This document shows, in pieces, positions 1 to 9,688 of a DNA stretch of 64,000 nt. The stretch is from Astragalus membranaceus (taxonomy: Eukaryota; Streptophyta; Magnoliopsida; Fabales; Fabaceae), in the NCBI GenBank assembly GCA_039519185.1, contig CM076854.1, forward strand, positions 67,705,448 through 67,769,447. The letters run 5' to 3'. The position numbers and the translations under genes were made by a program. Below the pieces are notes generated by a model. That model had not been told where the DNA came from, searched no databases, and worked only from the letters and a program-made list of their open reading frames with translations. Positions within the stretch are counted from its first letter, which is position 1. Each line of letters starts with the position of its first letter.

Positions 1-668
1 CCAGATTCAATAAAACCGCAACAGTGTATATATTATAGCAACCACATCATCATATACACATTATATCGAGCACTTAGCTTGCATTTTCGATCCTCACATA
101 CACTTAGCCATTCGCATTCTACCTAACAACCATCTATTGAACAAAAAATCTTCATTAACATATTCATACACGTCACACAACATTACAATCATACGGAGAA
201 CGATATAATTCCTAAACCCCTACATACAACCCATTATAAACCCTATTATAAAGCAAGACCCACCCTTACCTTAGATTTTCCGAAGATGATGAGACCTCTA
301 CGAAAGCACCGAAGTAACCACAGCAACAGCTCCTTGCTCCTCTTCTCTCTTGGCCGATCGCACCTCTTCTCTCTTCTCACTCTCTTCGCAAACTTTCTTT
401 CTCTCTTCTCTCTATTCGCAATTTCTTTTCTTTTCTCCCACAAATGCGAAATGCTCCCCAACCCTAACTAACCCCTCATGCGCCTATGCCTTGGGCTTGG
501 ATCACGGGCTTTCTCCAGCTTAAGCCCGATCACTAACGCCATCACCTAAAATTTATTTACACACCTCTTAATCAAGTGCTAATATATTTATATCAACTAA
601 CATATTTTAAATAATTGGATACCTAAATATTTAATTAGACAATTTAATTAAATATTTTGGGCGTTACA
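1..668 (-). repeat. Ty3/gypsy LTR fragment, 5' end of LTR at 668
   Basis: Read on the minus strand the sequence starts TGTAACGCCC at 668 and continues with an AT-rich TTTAATTAAAT stretch and ATTTAGGTAT. The Tekay-like LTR at 36126 has the same layout, including a GGGCTTAAGC-type hairpin and a GA-rich leader. The other end lies outside the window, so a solo LTR cannot be told from a full element. No purine-rich PPT precedes it. The short reading frames at 246-471 on both strands are GA/CT-rich leader and are not genes. Confidence 0.6.
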
Positions 669-1387
669 TTTATTGTTGATGATAAATCACATGACTCCCA
701 CTTATGCCTAGTGCATCATGTTCTAAGTGGTGAAGATGGTTTTAGATGATTCAACCTTCCCCTTTTAATTTCTTAATGAATAAAAGATGAGATAGTTAGG
801 TTTATGGTTTAGGGTTCGTGGGGTATTGCAAGGGATAGGTTACCCAAAACCTTGATGCTCCCTCCTCTTTGATGGTGTTATTAGCCTTTGGGCACTTAAT
901 TTGTTCATATTGTTGATTGCAAAGGATAGACTTACCCTAGTCTTGATGTCATTCCTTTTGTTCATGTTATTGAGAAATCATTGCTCACATGTTCATTAGT
1001 TTAGCTAAGATCATTCTATGTCTATAATCAATAGTGTTCTCTTGTTCATGATGCCACTTAAATGTCTTGATTTAATTGTGTGCCATCCTCTCCACTTGTA
1101 TGACCTCCTAATGAAGACGTAAGCCTACTTGCTTGTTGTAGCATAGAGTCATTAGGATAAATACACTCCTTCCTACACACACACGCATTTGTTTTGAGAA
1201 ATTCACCTTGCATCTTGGACAATTGAAACTTTGATTGTGTTAGCATGTTTAGTCTTAGTGGATGTTTGACATATGCATGATTACTTGATTATTGAATGTG
1301 TTTGAATTTTGTAACCAATCATTGATAATAACTTCACCCTTTTCCCAAAAATCTTTTAAATTCTTTTCTAACTAATGCAAGTTATTA
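669..1387. other. Unassigned intergenic/repeat DNA
   Basis: AT-rich sequence with no coding similarity that I recognise. It may be diverged U3 of the Ogre-like LTR that is clear from about 1388 onward, but it lacks the cassettes that identify that LTR. Confidence 0.4.
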
Positions 1388-2188
1388 GTGACTATCACTC
1401 AAAGCCTTGGCTTGTTTGATTGTCATGAACGCCATCAAGAGTTATTAGTAATGATCACTCAAAGCCTTTGCTTGCTTGATCATTATGAAAGCTCTTCCCC
1501 TTTACAAACCCTTTCAAAAACACTTTTATTAGAACTACGTCGCTTTGATTCCCATTTGGGATACGTAGGAGCGAGTCTCGTTCTCGTCAAGCGCAGCAAA
1601 TAAAAGTCATTTTAGCAATCAAAAACTAGCATTTGCGTAACAAAGAGAATCGTTTCTATAAGCTAGAATCATTTTCAAACCCATCCTTGCCAATGGTTAT
1701 TCAGAACCTTTGTTCGTCTAGCCATTGGTAGCGATGTCTTTTCCCCCCAAAGAACAATAAGCGGTGATCACCCATAGCTTTTGTTAGTTTGATCATCTGT
1801 GCTAATCAATCTCTTTCGAAAACCATTTTCAAAAGAGCAAATAAAAAAAAATGAGTTGTTATCAATAGTCCATCAGAACCTTTGTTCGTTTGACTAGCGG
1901 TACAACTCTCTTTTTTGAGTATTTAGTAGTGATTAATCATAGCCTCTGCTAGTTTAATCATTCGCTAATGCTCGTCCTATTTCAAAAACTCACTAAAAAA
2001 GATAAAAAACAAAAACTTTTCAAAAAGACAAAGGAGAACTACGTAGCCTTTGATTCTCCATTGCACTTGGAGATACGTAGGAGCGGGGGCACACTCCCGT
2101 CAAGCGCAAAAATAAACAATTTCCATTACCTTTCTTTCTTAATTCATTTTTTACAAAAACACACAAAATATAAATAGGGCACTAAGTC

Positions 2189-2327
2189 GACTGTACAGTC
2201 GGGTTAGTCTGCTTTCTAGGTCACTAATAAACAATTTCTAAATTAAAAAATACAAACACATCTCTTTCATTTAAAAAAATCAAAAAATCTTATTTTCAAA
2301 GTAGGGGATTAAGTCGGTCGTACGGCC
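2189..2327 (+). other. Two 12-bp GTAC-centred palindromes
   Basis: GACTGTACAGTC is at 2189-2200 and GGTCGTACGGCC at 2316-2327. Each lies in the context AAGTC-palindrome-GGGTTA and is followed by TTTCTAGG or TTTTAGGA. The same module recurs at 46083, 55836, 63166, 63319 and 63471 in the opposite orientation. Confidence 0.75.
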
Positions 2328-2340
2328 GGGTTAATCATCG

Positions 2341-2467
2341 TTTTAGGATAAGTGAACTGTGGTCCTTCAGAGCCCCAGCGCTCCTTCAGCCCCCAGCGGC
2401 CCTTCAGAGCCCCAGCGCTCCTTCAGACCCCCAGTGGTCTTTCAACACAGATCACACAGTCCTAAAA
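2341..2467 (+). repeat. CAGCGCTCCTTCAG block between TTTTAGGA/TCCTAAAA arms
   Basis: TTTTAGGA (2341-2348) and TCCTAAAA (2460-2467) are exact inverted arms. They enclose a tandem repeat of about 20 bp (CCTTCAGAGCCCCAGCGCT type). The equivalent reverse-oriented block is at 45962-46069 and 55715-55822. Confidence 0.7.
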
Positions 2468-2947
2468 CCCCTATATTAAAAAACACCAACCAATAAACAT
2501 TTTCTACACCAAGAACTACGTAGCTTTGAATTCTCCATCGCACCGGGAGATACGTAGGAGCGAGAGGCTAACTCTCGTCAAGCGCCAAAAATAAAATTTT
2601 CATTAAGTCTTCTCATTCCCTTTCCAATAAAGAGGCAATTTAAGTATTTTCCAAATCAACACTTAAAACCACACGTTTAATTAAAGGTTCCCTTTCGGTA
2701 GAAAGGAGGTGGGGGTGCTAATACCTTCCCCATGCCTAACCGACCCCCGAACCCAAATTTTCCGGTTTCCAAAAGGCCATTGCTTTCCAAAAAAGGTTTT
2801 TCCAGTGTTTTACCTTAAAAAAATATTGGTGGCGACTTCATTGTTTTAAAAAGTTGTAAACGAAGAAAGATCCCCTCAGGGACATTTTCGGGCGCAACAA
2901 ATGGGAAATTTTATTTACTTGTACAAATCATGGTATTTCAATTTCAG

Positions 2948-3271
2948 ATGCAATGTGGCAAATGAATTTGAGGTCAAGTGAAACAATGGAATTAGGACCT
3001 TATCTTGAACATCCATAAGAACCAGATTGTTCATATTATATCAGAACTGGCCTTTGTAGATTTGGAGCAACATGTCGATTTAATCATCCTCCTAATAGGA
3101 AACTGGTATGAAATTTGCAGTGCTTTATGACTAATTGTAATTTTTAATTTGATTGGACATAATTAAATACTACAGATACCTAATAAGTTTTACATTGAAT
3201 TCTATCAGGCTATTGCTACTGCACGGATGAAAGGCGAGTTTCCAGAAAAGTTAGGGCAGCCAGAATGTCAG
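2948..3271 (+). pseudogene. CCCH zinc-finger protein fragment (ZFN/HUA1-like), two exons
   Basis: Exon 1 (2948-3105, after TTTCAG) encodes a segment typical of plant ZFN-type CCCH proteins: an AMWQMNLRSSE-like start, then a complete C-x8-C-x5-C-x3-H finger (PDCSYYIRTGLCRFGATC, then RFNH). An intron of 103 bp (3106-3208, GT...AG) follows. Exon 2 (3209-3271) reads AIATARMKGEFPEKLGQPEC plus Q, the conserved linker to the next finger. An in-frame TAA at 3016-3018 lies just before the finger. The donor after exon 2 is GC instead of GT, and no further fingers were found, although the family usually has five. Introns are kept, so the fragment was copied from DNA, not from mRNA. It is not expected to make a functional protein. 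Confidence 0.8.
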
Positions 3272-4199
3272 GCATGTACTTGTTTTTCAATGACTGCATA
3301 AGGTGCATATTGCTTGTTTACATGCATGCTATGTGACATTTTCTATTTTTAAAGTGGAATTTGATAACTTTTTAAATTTTGTAACATGAACTCTTTAGAA
3401 CACTCGAAACTCTGCTTTTGTACTTGATCTTGCAAATGCATTGCATTTCTCACAATACCTAGAAGTTGATTTTCTATCCCTAGGAGAACTTGTCCAATCC
3501 GCACCTACGTACCCACAATGTATATCAGATACTTACACTTATTAGATCTTTAGTTTGAAAGACAAATGCAATTTCAGATTTTTGATGCCTTCTTGGTTGT
3601 TTCTTGTAGTAATGTATATCAGATACTTAAACTTACTAGAGGAAAAGTTTGTTTTATAGACTATATATATATATATAGTTGCTGCATTTCTTTAAGCTCT
3701 TTGATATAGTTGACCAGCTTTTTTCCTTCTCTTCATTGTTTGCTAAATATGAGTTATGTATTGTGGCAGGCTGGCAGCTCACATATTTTTCCTAATCATG
3801 GTATAGATAGACGTCATTCTTTAGTCTGTACTAATATACCCAGTTTCAGAATTCTTTCTTTTTCTTTTCTTCTTTACAATTCTGCAAGAAGTGAGACTTA
3901 TATTCTGTACTTATAAACCCAAACACTGTGTTTGGCATGTCAAACAACATGAAGTTATGAACATCAAAAAATTTACCTTCATCTTTTATAATTCCCTCTC
4001 TGATTTATATTTTAGTTCATTGGAAATTGACACACCCTTTCATTTACAAATTCCATTTGCTCTGTTTCTTAATTTCTACTCTCCATATTATAAGGTAATA
4101 AATTAATAATATCGTTTGGGTCTTATAAATTAGTGGGGGTGCTATAAAGACTCTAGTGAGTACAAATTTTTCAACATTCTCTTAATTTGTAAACTTTCC
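3272..4199 (+). other. Intron-like AT-rich DNA between the captured fragments
   Basis: AT-rich sequence with a short (TA)n at about 3662-3677. It may be residual intron of the zinc-finger gene and upstream DNA of the second fragment. The reading frames at 3710-4106 show no recognisable domain. Confidence 0.35.
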
Positions 4200-4247
4200 T
4201 CTTGTTGGTGTTGTATTAGGGAGAAGAGAAGAAAAGAGAAGAAGGAG

Positions 4248-4505
4248 ATGGGAAATTGTCAAGCAATTGATGCAGCAACGCTAGTTATACAACATCCAAG
4301 TGGAAAAATAGAGAGATTTTATTCACCTATGAGTGCAAGGCCAGTTATGAAAATGAACCCTGCTCATTGTGTTGCTGGTGTATTTTTTGCTGGTGTATTT
4401 TTTGAGGAGTTGTTTTGCTCTTTAATGTGTATTATAAATTTTATTAGAATAATATATGTCTTCATACACAACTCAACACATTACGGTTATATATGTTGTT
4501 TATGA
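4248..4505 (+). pseudogene. DUF4228/PADRE-domain protein N-terminal fragment
   Basis: The reading frame starts MGNCQAIDAATLVIQHPSGK, the characteristic N-terminus of plant DUF4228 (PADRE) proteins, with a myristoylation-type MGNC start. Similarity continues for about 44 residues (IERFYSP, VMKMNPAHCV) and then ends abruptly near 4378. There the frame enters low-complexity DNA with a duplicated CTGGTGTATTTTTT. A full family member is usually 150-200 residues. A GA-rich leader (4219-4247) resembles a genuine 5' UTR, so the captured piece probably includes the start of the gene. DUF4228 genes are often stress-responsive, but this fragment is not expected to be functional. Confidence 0.75.
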
Positions 4506-5040
4506 TGTGTAACCTTTTGAAAACCTTAATGGGTTACGGTTATTCTAGAATAATATTAGAAATTTTACATTAATGAACTAGTATCTCTCTTTTGTATTTT
4601 TTTATAATTAAATTGAACCATATATTATCTATTTTTTTATCCTTGAGCCATTATCTATTGTGCTTAAAATATTCTCCTAATAATATTATCAAGAGAACAT
4701 AATTTGTATAGCCATTATCTATTGTCCTCTGTCTGGTGTTGTTCTCTGCCTGGTGTTGTTCTGTTTGTTGTATATGATGAATTTAAGTAGAATGTGATGA
4801 ATTGAAGTGTAGAATTATGTTTAATGTAATTTAAGTGTAGAATTCTATTCGGATGTACTTCTGCAACTTTAAGTGCAACCTTTTGTACTTTTAATGTAAT
4901 TTTAATGTAATTTAGCTTTGAATGTACTCTGTACTTCTGTCTGCTGGTTTTGCTGGTATATATGCAGGGAGAATGACCAATTCGTATAACCAGGGTCTAT
5001 GTAGGCATATAAAACCAAAATTTGAAAAAAAAATAAAATA

Positions 5041-5491
5041 CTTTTAAAGTCAGACGTATTTAAGCCTGACTTAAATTAGAAAAAAAAAAACTTTTAAAGT
5101 CAGGCGTAAGCCTGACTTAAAAAAAGACATTTAAAGTCAGGCGCAATAATGCCTGACTTTAAAACTGACTTACGAAGTCAGGCTCAGGCTTGACTTTAAA
5201 ACATACTTACGAAGTCAGGCCATAAATGCTTGACTTTAAAACAGACTTACGAAGTCAGGCCATATATGCTTGACTTTAAAACAGACTTACGAAGTCATGC
5301 TCAGGCTTGACTTTAAAACAGACTTACGAAGTCAGACCATATATGCTTGACTTTAAAACAGACTTACGAAGTCAGGCTATCGCTTGACTTTAAAACGCCT
5401 GACATACAAAGGCGACTTAATAGAAGTCAAGCTTGCGCCTGACTTTAAATCCCTTTTTCGCCTGACTTTAAATCCCTTTTTTGCACTAGTG
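5041..5491. repeat. CACTA subterminal repeat array
   Basis: At least eight alternating units of AAGTCAGGC and GCCTGACTT or GCTTGACTTT are separated by TTTAAAACAGACTTACG, with a spacing of about 40 bp. The array ends in two copies of CCTGACTTTAAATCCCTTTTT and the CACTAGTG terminus. Such arrays bind transposase in characterised CACTA elements; that role is inferred here. Confidence 0.75.
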
Positions 5492-5495
5492 TTTT

Positions 5496-6107
5496 GTGTT
5501 GTGCATGGAAAAATTATCTCTTAGAATCCAAGAGAAAGTTCCTAATGGTTCCTGGAAACCGATTCAAGTCGCAAAAGGTGGCCCCCAACTCTCTCATATC
5601 CTATTTGCAGATGACGTGCTTCTTTTCTGTGAAGCTACTATAGACAAAGTTGAAGTTGTAATGAATACCCTCAATGATTTTTGTAGTGCTTCTGGATTGA
5701 AAATTAATACTCTGAAGTCTAAAGCTATGTGTTCAAGGATGGTCCAAGGGGAGAGAAAGCAAAGAATCAAGGACATATCTTCTATTCGTTTTGTTGCGGA
5801 CCTGGGCCATTATCTCAGTTTCCCTCTGGTGAAGGGTAGAGTTGAGAGGAATGTGTACAATGACATCCTTGATAAAGTCTCTAAGAAACTTGCCTCTTGG
5901 AAGGGAAATCTTTTGAATAAAGCTGGTAGAGCTTGTTTTGTGAGGTCAATGACCACAACCATCCCTGTCTATACCATGCAACTGCACTACCTTCCTACCT
6001 TTGTGTGCAACCGCTTAGACAAAATGGCCTGCGGCTTCCTCTGGGGGGGGAGATGGCCATTGTCGTACATGGAATCATGTCAATTGGAATATTGTCACTA
6101 CCCCTAA
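5496..6107 (+). pseudogene. LINE reverse transcriptase, C-terminal half
   Basis: 203 codons. Residues 2-22 (LCMEKLSLRIQEKV then PNGSW) and the catalytic motif ILFADDVLLF at about residues 35-44 are typical of plant L1 RT. They are followed by FCSASGLKIN and the LASWKGNLLNKAGRACFVRS thumb-like region. The frame is lost near 6045 at a run of eight G residues. The first methionine at 5496 is internal to the original protein. The FADD catalytic pair survives, but the fingers/palm N-terminal part is missing. Confidence 0.8.
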
Positions 6108-6639
6108 ACGCTATGGGGGTCTTGGAATCAGAGATGCTCGACTCACCAACTATGCTCTCCTTGGTAAATTGGTTTGGAGCATGCTTCACCGTCAGAATAA
6201 GCTTTGGGTGCAGGTTCTAACCCACAAGTACTTGGGCCGAAATTCTATCTGGCTAGCAAAGTTGAAATCTAACGCATCCATTACTTGGCGTGGCATTCTA
6301 AAGGCCGTCTCTATTTTGCCGAGGGATATAATTTTCGAGTTGGTGGGGGAGAGACCTCACTTTGGTACACGGATTGGACCAAGCTTGGCCCACTAAGTCA
6401 TCTTGTCCCTTTTGTGAACATTAGTGATAGCGATTTGTGCATTCGGGATGTCTATAGGGATAGGATGTGGAATTTGCAAAGCCTATCTACTATGGTGCCA
6501 CCTGAGATTGTTGCTTTGGTTCAAAACATTCCCACCCCGTTGACTTTGGACCCAGGCCTTCCTGATACTTAGACTTGGCAACCTGATATCCAAGGTAGCT
6601 ACACCTGTTCTAGTGGCTATTTTTGGATGTTGAACCAGC

Positions 6640-7174
6640 ATAGAAATTGGGATACCAATATTAATATGAAATGGATTTGGCGTCTTAAAATCCCAGCAAA
6701 GTTGTAGCACCTCATTTGGCTTTGCCTTCAGAACGCTCTTCCAACTAATGCCCGTCGGCATCATTGCAACATGGTAGCTTCTCCAAACTGCACCCGTTGC
6801 TCTTCTCCTATGGAAGACCTCTTTCACTGCCTCCGTGAGTGCCCTCACTCCAAGGAGGTGTGGCTCCGTTTGGGAATGGGGATTCACCCCAATTTCTTTC
6901 TACAAGCAGATCTTGATACCTGGATTTTTGACATGGTTCATAGTGAGTCAATGTACATCTTTATTGCTGGTTTGTGGCATGTGTGGTGTTGGCGAAATAA
7001 CATGATCTTTGAAGAACAACCTTGGCACCTGCGTGAAGTTATAAAGAAGGTGTATGTGTCCCATGATGAGTTCCTTGATCACTTCCCTAACCAGGGTCTC
7101 GATATTGCCTCAGTTAGACTCACGGCCCGCTGGTCTCCTCCTCCAGTTGGTATGGGTAAAATCAATGTAGATGG
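6640..7174 (+). pseudogene. LINE zf-RVT zinc-binding region
   Basis: The region includes MKWIWRLKIPAK, then CNMVASPNCTRC, MEDLFHCLRECPHSKEVW and LWHVWCWRNNMIF, the Cys/His pattern placed between RT and RNase H in plant L1 elements. One stop (TAG at 6704) interrupts the frame just before the zinc-binding motif. Confidence 0.75.
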
Positions 7175-7615
7175 GAGTTTTTGGACGACATTCCTCGTAT
7201 TGGAGCAGGTGGAATCCTGCGTGATCACTCAGGTGAGTGGATTGCTGGTTTCTCGTACTCACAGGATGGTGGTGATGCTCTCTTAGCAGAATTGATTGCT
7301 ATACATATGGGTCTTGAACTTTGTCACGCTAGAGGCTTTACGCAGATTTTTTGTGAAAGTGACTGCTTGGAAGCTGTTAATCTCTTCCCTGTTGCGAACA
7401 CCCATGTCTTACATGCCCATGCATCAATTATCATCCAGATTTCAGAGGCTATGCAGCATGCAGGTAGTATAACTTTAGCTCATGTATGGAGGGATCAGAA
7501 TAGGTGTGCTGACTTTTTAGCCAAGGAAGGTTCCCACTCGATGTGCAATGTTGCTTGGGATCACCCCCCTCCAGGATTGGATTCTCTTATTTTGAGAGAC
7601 AAGCTTGGAGCTTAG
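7175..7615 (+). pseudogene. LINE RNase H domain (plant RVT_3 type)
   Basis: After INVDGSF near 7163-7183 the frame shifts and continues GAGGILRDHSGEWIAGFSYS, LLAELIAIHMGLELC, FCESDCLEAV and HVWRDQNRCADFLAKEGS up to a stop at 7615. The D-E-D-D acidic residues expected for RNase H are visible (VDGSF, AELIAI, ESDC, RCADFLA). The shift between the two frames lies near 7175. Confidence 0.8.
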
Positions 7616-7825
7616 TATTTTGGTTCCTTTTTTTCACCTTTTTTTCATCTAATTATATAAAGGATTACCGAATTAGTGTTTCTTTTTTTTCATAAAGTAC
7701 AAATACATATTTATAAACATTTACAATACAACACACACATAATGTTAGTAATAAAATAATTTCAAATTAAATTAAAAAAAGATGATGTATACCCATGCAG
7801 CTACACACTAGTTAGTTATAATATG

Positions 7826-8932
7826 GAGTAAAGGCCCAAATTGGTCCTTGACAAATTTTTCGTGGGACGAATTCGTCCCTCACAATCTTTTCGGGATACA
7901 TTGGTCTCTGACAATTCCAAAACGGGACACGTTAGTCCCTTTATTCATTTTGACGTTACCAGCACAGTAAACGCGTCCTACGTGGCATGTTAAGTGCCAC
8001 GTGTCACGTTAACTGCCACGTTTATTTTGGGACAAATAAGTCTCTGACTTTACAAATTTGAAAATGGGGCAAATCAGTCCCTGACTTTTTTGAAAAGGGG
8101 ACAAATCACCCCTCCCCCTCCGTTCCACTGTTTACCCCCTCCCCCCTCCGTTCCACCAACTGTTCCTCTTCCTCCCCCCTCCCCCTCCGTTCCACTGTTC
8201 ACCCCCTCCCCCCACCGTGAACCCCTCCCCCCCAGATCTGGAACTCATCTCTCTCTCCTCACTCACGTTAAATCTGGAACTCATCCCTCTCTCTCCTCCT
8301 CTCCATCTCCTTCTCACTCTCACAGATCGCACTCCCCCCTCTCACCACCGCCTCTCGTAGATCTCGCTCTCCCCTCTCACCACCGTAAGCCATCACTTAC
8401 CAAACCCTCACCGTAGGAACGAAGGGGATAGAAGAGAGGAGGAGAAGAAGAGAGGAGGGAGAGGGACGAGAGAGAGAACGGCGAGAGAGGGAACGGCGAG
8501 ATGCGAAGAGAGAGAGGGAGGAGGATCGGTGAGGGGAGAACGAACCAGAGAGGGAGGGGAGAGGGGAGAGCGAACCAGAGAGGGGGGCTGTGAGAGAGAG
8601 AGCTGTGAGAGAGGAGGATCGGTGAGGGGGAGGGGTGGAACCTTCGTTGATTGGGGATTTGGAGGTAGAAGACGATGAATAGTAACAGAGGACTGATTCG
8701 TCTCTTTTTTAAATTGTCAGGGACCGATTCGTCTCTTTTTTAAATCTAACGTGACACGTGGCACTTAACGTGCCACGTAGGACACGTTTACTGTGCTGGT
8801 AACGTCAAAATGAATGGAGGGACTAACGTGTCCCGTTTTGGAAATATCAGGGACCAATGTGTCCTGAAAAAATTGTGAGGGACGAATTCGTCCCACGAAA
8901 AATTTGTCAAGGACCAATTTGGGCTTTTACTC
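7826..8932. mobile_element. Non-autonomous Mutator-like foldback element
   Basis: The ends are long inverted repeats of about 190 bp or more. The left begins GAGTAAAGGCCCAAATTGG; the right, reversed, begins GAGTAAAAGCCCAAATTGG. Both continue through GGGACGAATTCGTCCC, AACGGGACACGTTAGTCC, GACGTTACCAGCACAGTAAA and GCCACGTGTCACGTTA. Flanks are AT-rich with an imperfect TATAATATG/TAATATATG duplication, compatible with the 9-bp Mutator type. The interior is pyrimidine-rich on the left (8100-8400) and purine-rich on the right (8410-8640), so the whole element can fold back. It encodes no transposase. Confidence 0.75.
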
Positions 8933-9688
8933 TAATATATGTATATATGTGGATGCGCGCGCTTGAGTTTATTTCACTGGCAACTATAGTTATTTACTTT
9001 CCTCAAGATTTTTTAAAAGGCGCCATTATTTTTCATATTCCAGTCAAATTTATGATAGTACCAAGATGAGAACTATATCTTCCCTCTTTTTCTCTTCTCT
9101 CATTCTTTTTTTCCAAACTCTCCTCACCCTCCAAAACTCACAAAATATACGTCACCCAATTGAATCTGTTTTAGAGTTTCTTCCTTCATCACCAAATTGC
9201 TCAAATTTGGTATTTTCTTCCTCATGAGATAGAGTTGAATCTAAGTCGTCTAAACTTTATAGATTCACATTTTCAAAATTGTCCGAAAAGAAATTTGAAT
9301 AAAAATATTCATAAAAGTCGCTATCTTCCTCCGTATAGTCCATGTTGGAGTTGTGGTAGATTGTAGTAGTAGATGAACAAGAGATAAAAGGAAGAGAATT
9401 GACACTACCAAAACTGAAATCTATATATAATTGAGAGTTTTCCAATAACAGAGAAATAGGTGACTTGTCCGTTGCAAGCACAAGTTACTTGTTTGTCAGG
9501 TGCCGAAAATCAATGGAGGTACAGCGGAAGGTGTGCATGTGGATGAATGTCTCTACGCAACAAGCTAGCTACCCAATACAACATTTCATTGGTTAGAGAT
9601 TGAAAGGACGAAAATTGAAAAAGCTGAAACACTTCGTATGGATAGCTACTGTTTGGGCTCTATGGTAGGTAGGAAATAAGACCATTGC
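8933..9688. other. Unassigned AT-rich DNA
   Basis: No recognisable gene. A 74-codon minus-strand frame at 9257-9481 is acidic (FYEYFYSNFFSDNFENV) and matches no family I know. It could be part of the DNA into which the copia element at 9689 inserted. Confidence 0.35.

Larger units (their letters stand above)
1532..2586 (+). other. Three TACGTA double-hairpin cassettes (Ogre-like U3)
   Basis: Cassettes lie at 1532-1594, 2035-2107 and 2512-2586. Each runs ACTACGT.G, a TTTGA spacer, an inverted repeat (TCCCA/TGGGA, TCTCC/GGAGA, TCTCC/GGGAGA), then TACGTAGGAGC. A second small inverted repeat follows (CGAG/CTCG, CGGG/CCCG, CGAGAG/CTCTCG) before GTCAAGCGC. The stem sequences differ between copies while complementarity is kept. 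Confidence 0.75.
1388..2899 (+). repeat. Ogre-like LTR, 3' part (solo or truncated)
   Basis: The right end reads ...TTTTCGGGCGCAACA, matching the LTR end of the Ogre-like element whose minus-strand LTRs end at 45491 and 55244. It shares the same ordered landmarks: GATCA-containing cassettes (1395-1480, 1750-1960), TACGTA hairpins, GTAC palindromes, a CAGCGCTCCTTCAG repeat block, a CCTTCCCCATGCCTAACCGAC stretch and a GTGGCGACTTC motif. No TGGCGAC-type primer site follows 2899, so internal sequence is absent on that side. This points to a solo LTR or a truncation. It is diverged from the other copies, hence an older insertion. Confidence 0.7.
2900..5491 (-). mobile_element. CACTA (En/Spm-like) element end with captured gene fragments
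   Basis: The right terminus, read on the minus strand from 5491, is CACTAGTGCAAAA followed by about 450 bp of direct and inverted AAGTCAGGC/GCCTGACTT units. This is the usual layout of CACTA terminal and subterminal repeats. Inside are two unrelated host gene fragments, a CCCH zinc finger with introns and a DUF4228 N-terminus, and no transposase that I can see. A matching left CACTA terminus is not present. The left edge abuts an Ogre-like LTR end at 2899, which may have removed it. The element is therefore inferred from one end and cargo only; the left limit is arbitrary. Confidence 0.6.
5492..7640 (+). mobile_element. 5'-truncated L1-type LINE
   Basis: A non-LTR retrotransposon ORF2 remnant runs in order RT C-terminal half, zf-RVT zinc-binding region, plant RNase H. 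It contains several frameshifts and an in-frame TAG near 6570. Its 5' side is cut exactly by the CACTA end at 5491, so the endonuclease domain and first half of RT would lie beyond the missing CACTA end. The 3' UTR is T-rich and merges into AT-rich DNA. Confidence 0.8.

Noticed and set aside
4248..4505. A functional DUF4228 gene
   Set aside because: Similarity stops after about 44 residues and the frame continues into duplicated AT-rich DNA.
8090..8416. Proline/serine-rich 108-codon frame
   Set aside because: A pure CT-rich low-complexity interior of a foldback element.
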